Below, piece by piece: positions 63,704 through 64,000 of a stretch of DNA of 64,000 nucleotides (its first letter is position 1; the number at the start of each line of letters is the position of its first letter). The DNA is from Luteipulveratus flavus (GTDB lineage Bacteria; Actinomycetota; Actinomycetes; Actinomycetales; Dermatophilaceae). The stretch lies in NCBI RefSeq assembly GCF_029439465.1, contig NZ_JAROAV010000027.1, positions 1 to 64,000 of the forward strand, in the 5' to 3' direction. The notes under the pieces were generated by a model. That model made no database searches. It saw only the letters and a list, made by a program, of their open reading frames with translations, and had not been told where the DNA came from. Position numbers and translations under genes: made by a program.

Positions 63704-64000
63704 GTGTCCCTCATGCCGCTCGACCCGCCCACGTCGAATCCGCCTGTCCCGCCGGTGATCCCGGGCTTCCGTACGGGGCCGTTCCTCGGTGCCGGTGGCG
63801 CCGGCGAGGTGTGGACCGTCATCCGGGACAGCGACGGGGCGCGCCTCGCCGCGAAGATGCTGCACGACGGCGAGGACGCGGGTACGGAGCTGTCGTTGCT
63901 CGGACGGATCGAGCACGACCACGTGCTGCGGCTGCGGGACACCGTGCTGGTGGAGTCGGGCGGCGTTCGCCGGCTCGCGCTGATCACCGAGCTGGCCGAG
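63704..64000 (+). CDS. Serine/threonine protein kinase, 5' part
   Basis: The frame is open to the window edge (99 codons). The N-lobe of a Hanks-type kinase is visible: a glycine-rich loop GAGGAGEVW (about residues 29-37), the ATP-anchoring Lys in LAAKML, and RIEHDHVLRL. Start uncertain: GTG 63704 or ATG 63713. The rest, including the catalytic loop, lies outside. Confidence 0.8.
   Translation, partial: MSLMPLDPPTSNPPVPPVIPGFRTGPFLGAGGAGEVWTVIRDSDGARLAAKMLHDGEDAGTELSLLGRIEHDHVLRLRDTVLVESGGVRRLALITELAE

Noticed and set aside
1-64000. tRNA, rRNA, CRISPR array, insertion sequence, prophage genes
   Set aside because: None found: no cloverleaf-like intergenic sequences, no regularly spaced repeats, no transposase, integrase or phage motifs on either strand.

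Overview
This is a gene-dense, very GC-rich window with many GTG starts and 4-bp GTGA/ATGA gene junctions. It carries typical actinobacterial genes: an HrdB/SigA-type RpoD with a Lys/Ala-rich N-terminus, SepF, DivIVA/Wag31, a SAM-IV riboswitch, and DUF4191, DUF4192 and DUF3488-transglutaminase proteins. It is almost certainly chromosome of a high-GC actinomycete, probably order Micrococcales; the family cannot be fixed from reading alone. No rRNA, tRNA, CRISPR array, insertion sequence, prophage or replication origin was seen.

Layout. 1-7.9 kb: a partial membrane protein, SufE plus rhodanese, three small families (EcsC, DUF1232, DUF4192), a SAM-IV riboswitch ahead of metX, a universal stress protein and rpoD, ending in a very long bidirectional terminator. 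7.9-12.5 kb (minus strand): a MoxR / DUF58 / transglutaminase operon. 13-30.9 kb: the division and cell wall (dcw) cluster mraZ-rsmH-ftsL-ftsI-murF-mraY-murD-ftsW-murG-murC-ftsQ-ftsZ-pgeF-yggS-sepF-yggT-divIVA. It has almost no gaps, but murE, usual between ftsI and murF, is missing. 31-40.5 kb: a TraR/DksA-type zinc-finger protein with a histone H1-like tail, lspA, an RluA-family pseudouridine synthase, dnaE, a peptidoglycan-binding-fold protein and oligopeptidase B. 40.5-43.2 kb: small housekeeping genes.

43.2-44.8 kb is the most accessory-looking spot: two overlapping genes encoding an excisionase-type helix-turn-helix protein and an AbiEii-like nucleotidyltransferase, preceded by an AT-rich imperfect palindrome. 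This looks like a toxin-antitoxin or defence module. glnA and an RDD membrane protein follow. 47-53.3 kb is a cluster of six glycosyltransferases in two facing arms; one family-2 enzyme has an in-frame TAA inside its first beta strand. A TetR regulator with three copies of a 13-bp palindrome and a divergent membrane protein come next. 54.6-59.2 kb holds DUF4191-lipA, an ABC exporter and lipB. 59.3-64 kb holds an ADP-ribosylglycohydrolase/PfkB kinase pair, two convergent overlapping citrate synthase genes (one with an N-terminal DNA-binding domain) and the start of a Ser/Thr protein kinase.

How the genes work together: the centre of the window builds and positions the septum. Mur enzymes make lipid II, FtsW/FtsI polymerise it, FtsZ/SepF/FtsQ/FtsL form the ring and DivIVA marks the pole. 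The flanks supply methionine (metX under SAM control), lipoate (lipA/lipB), glutamine (glnA) and lipoprotein processing (lspA). The glycosyltransferase cluster probably makes a surface glycan or glycolipid of unknown structure. Family assignments come from motifs read by eye; no database search was possible.
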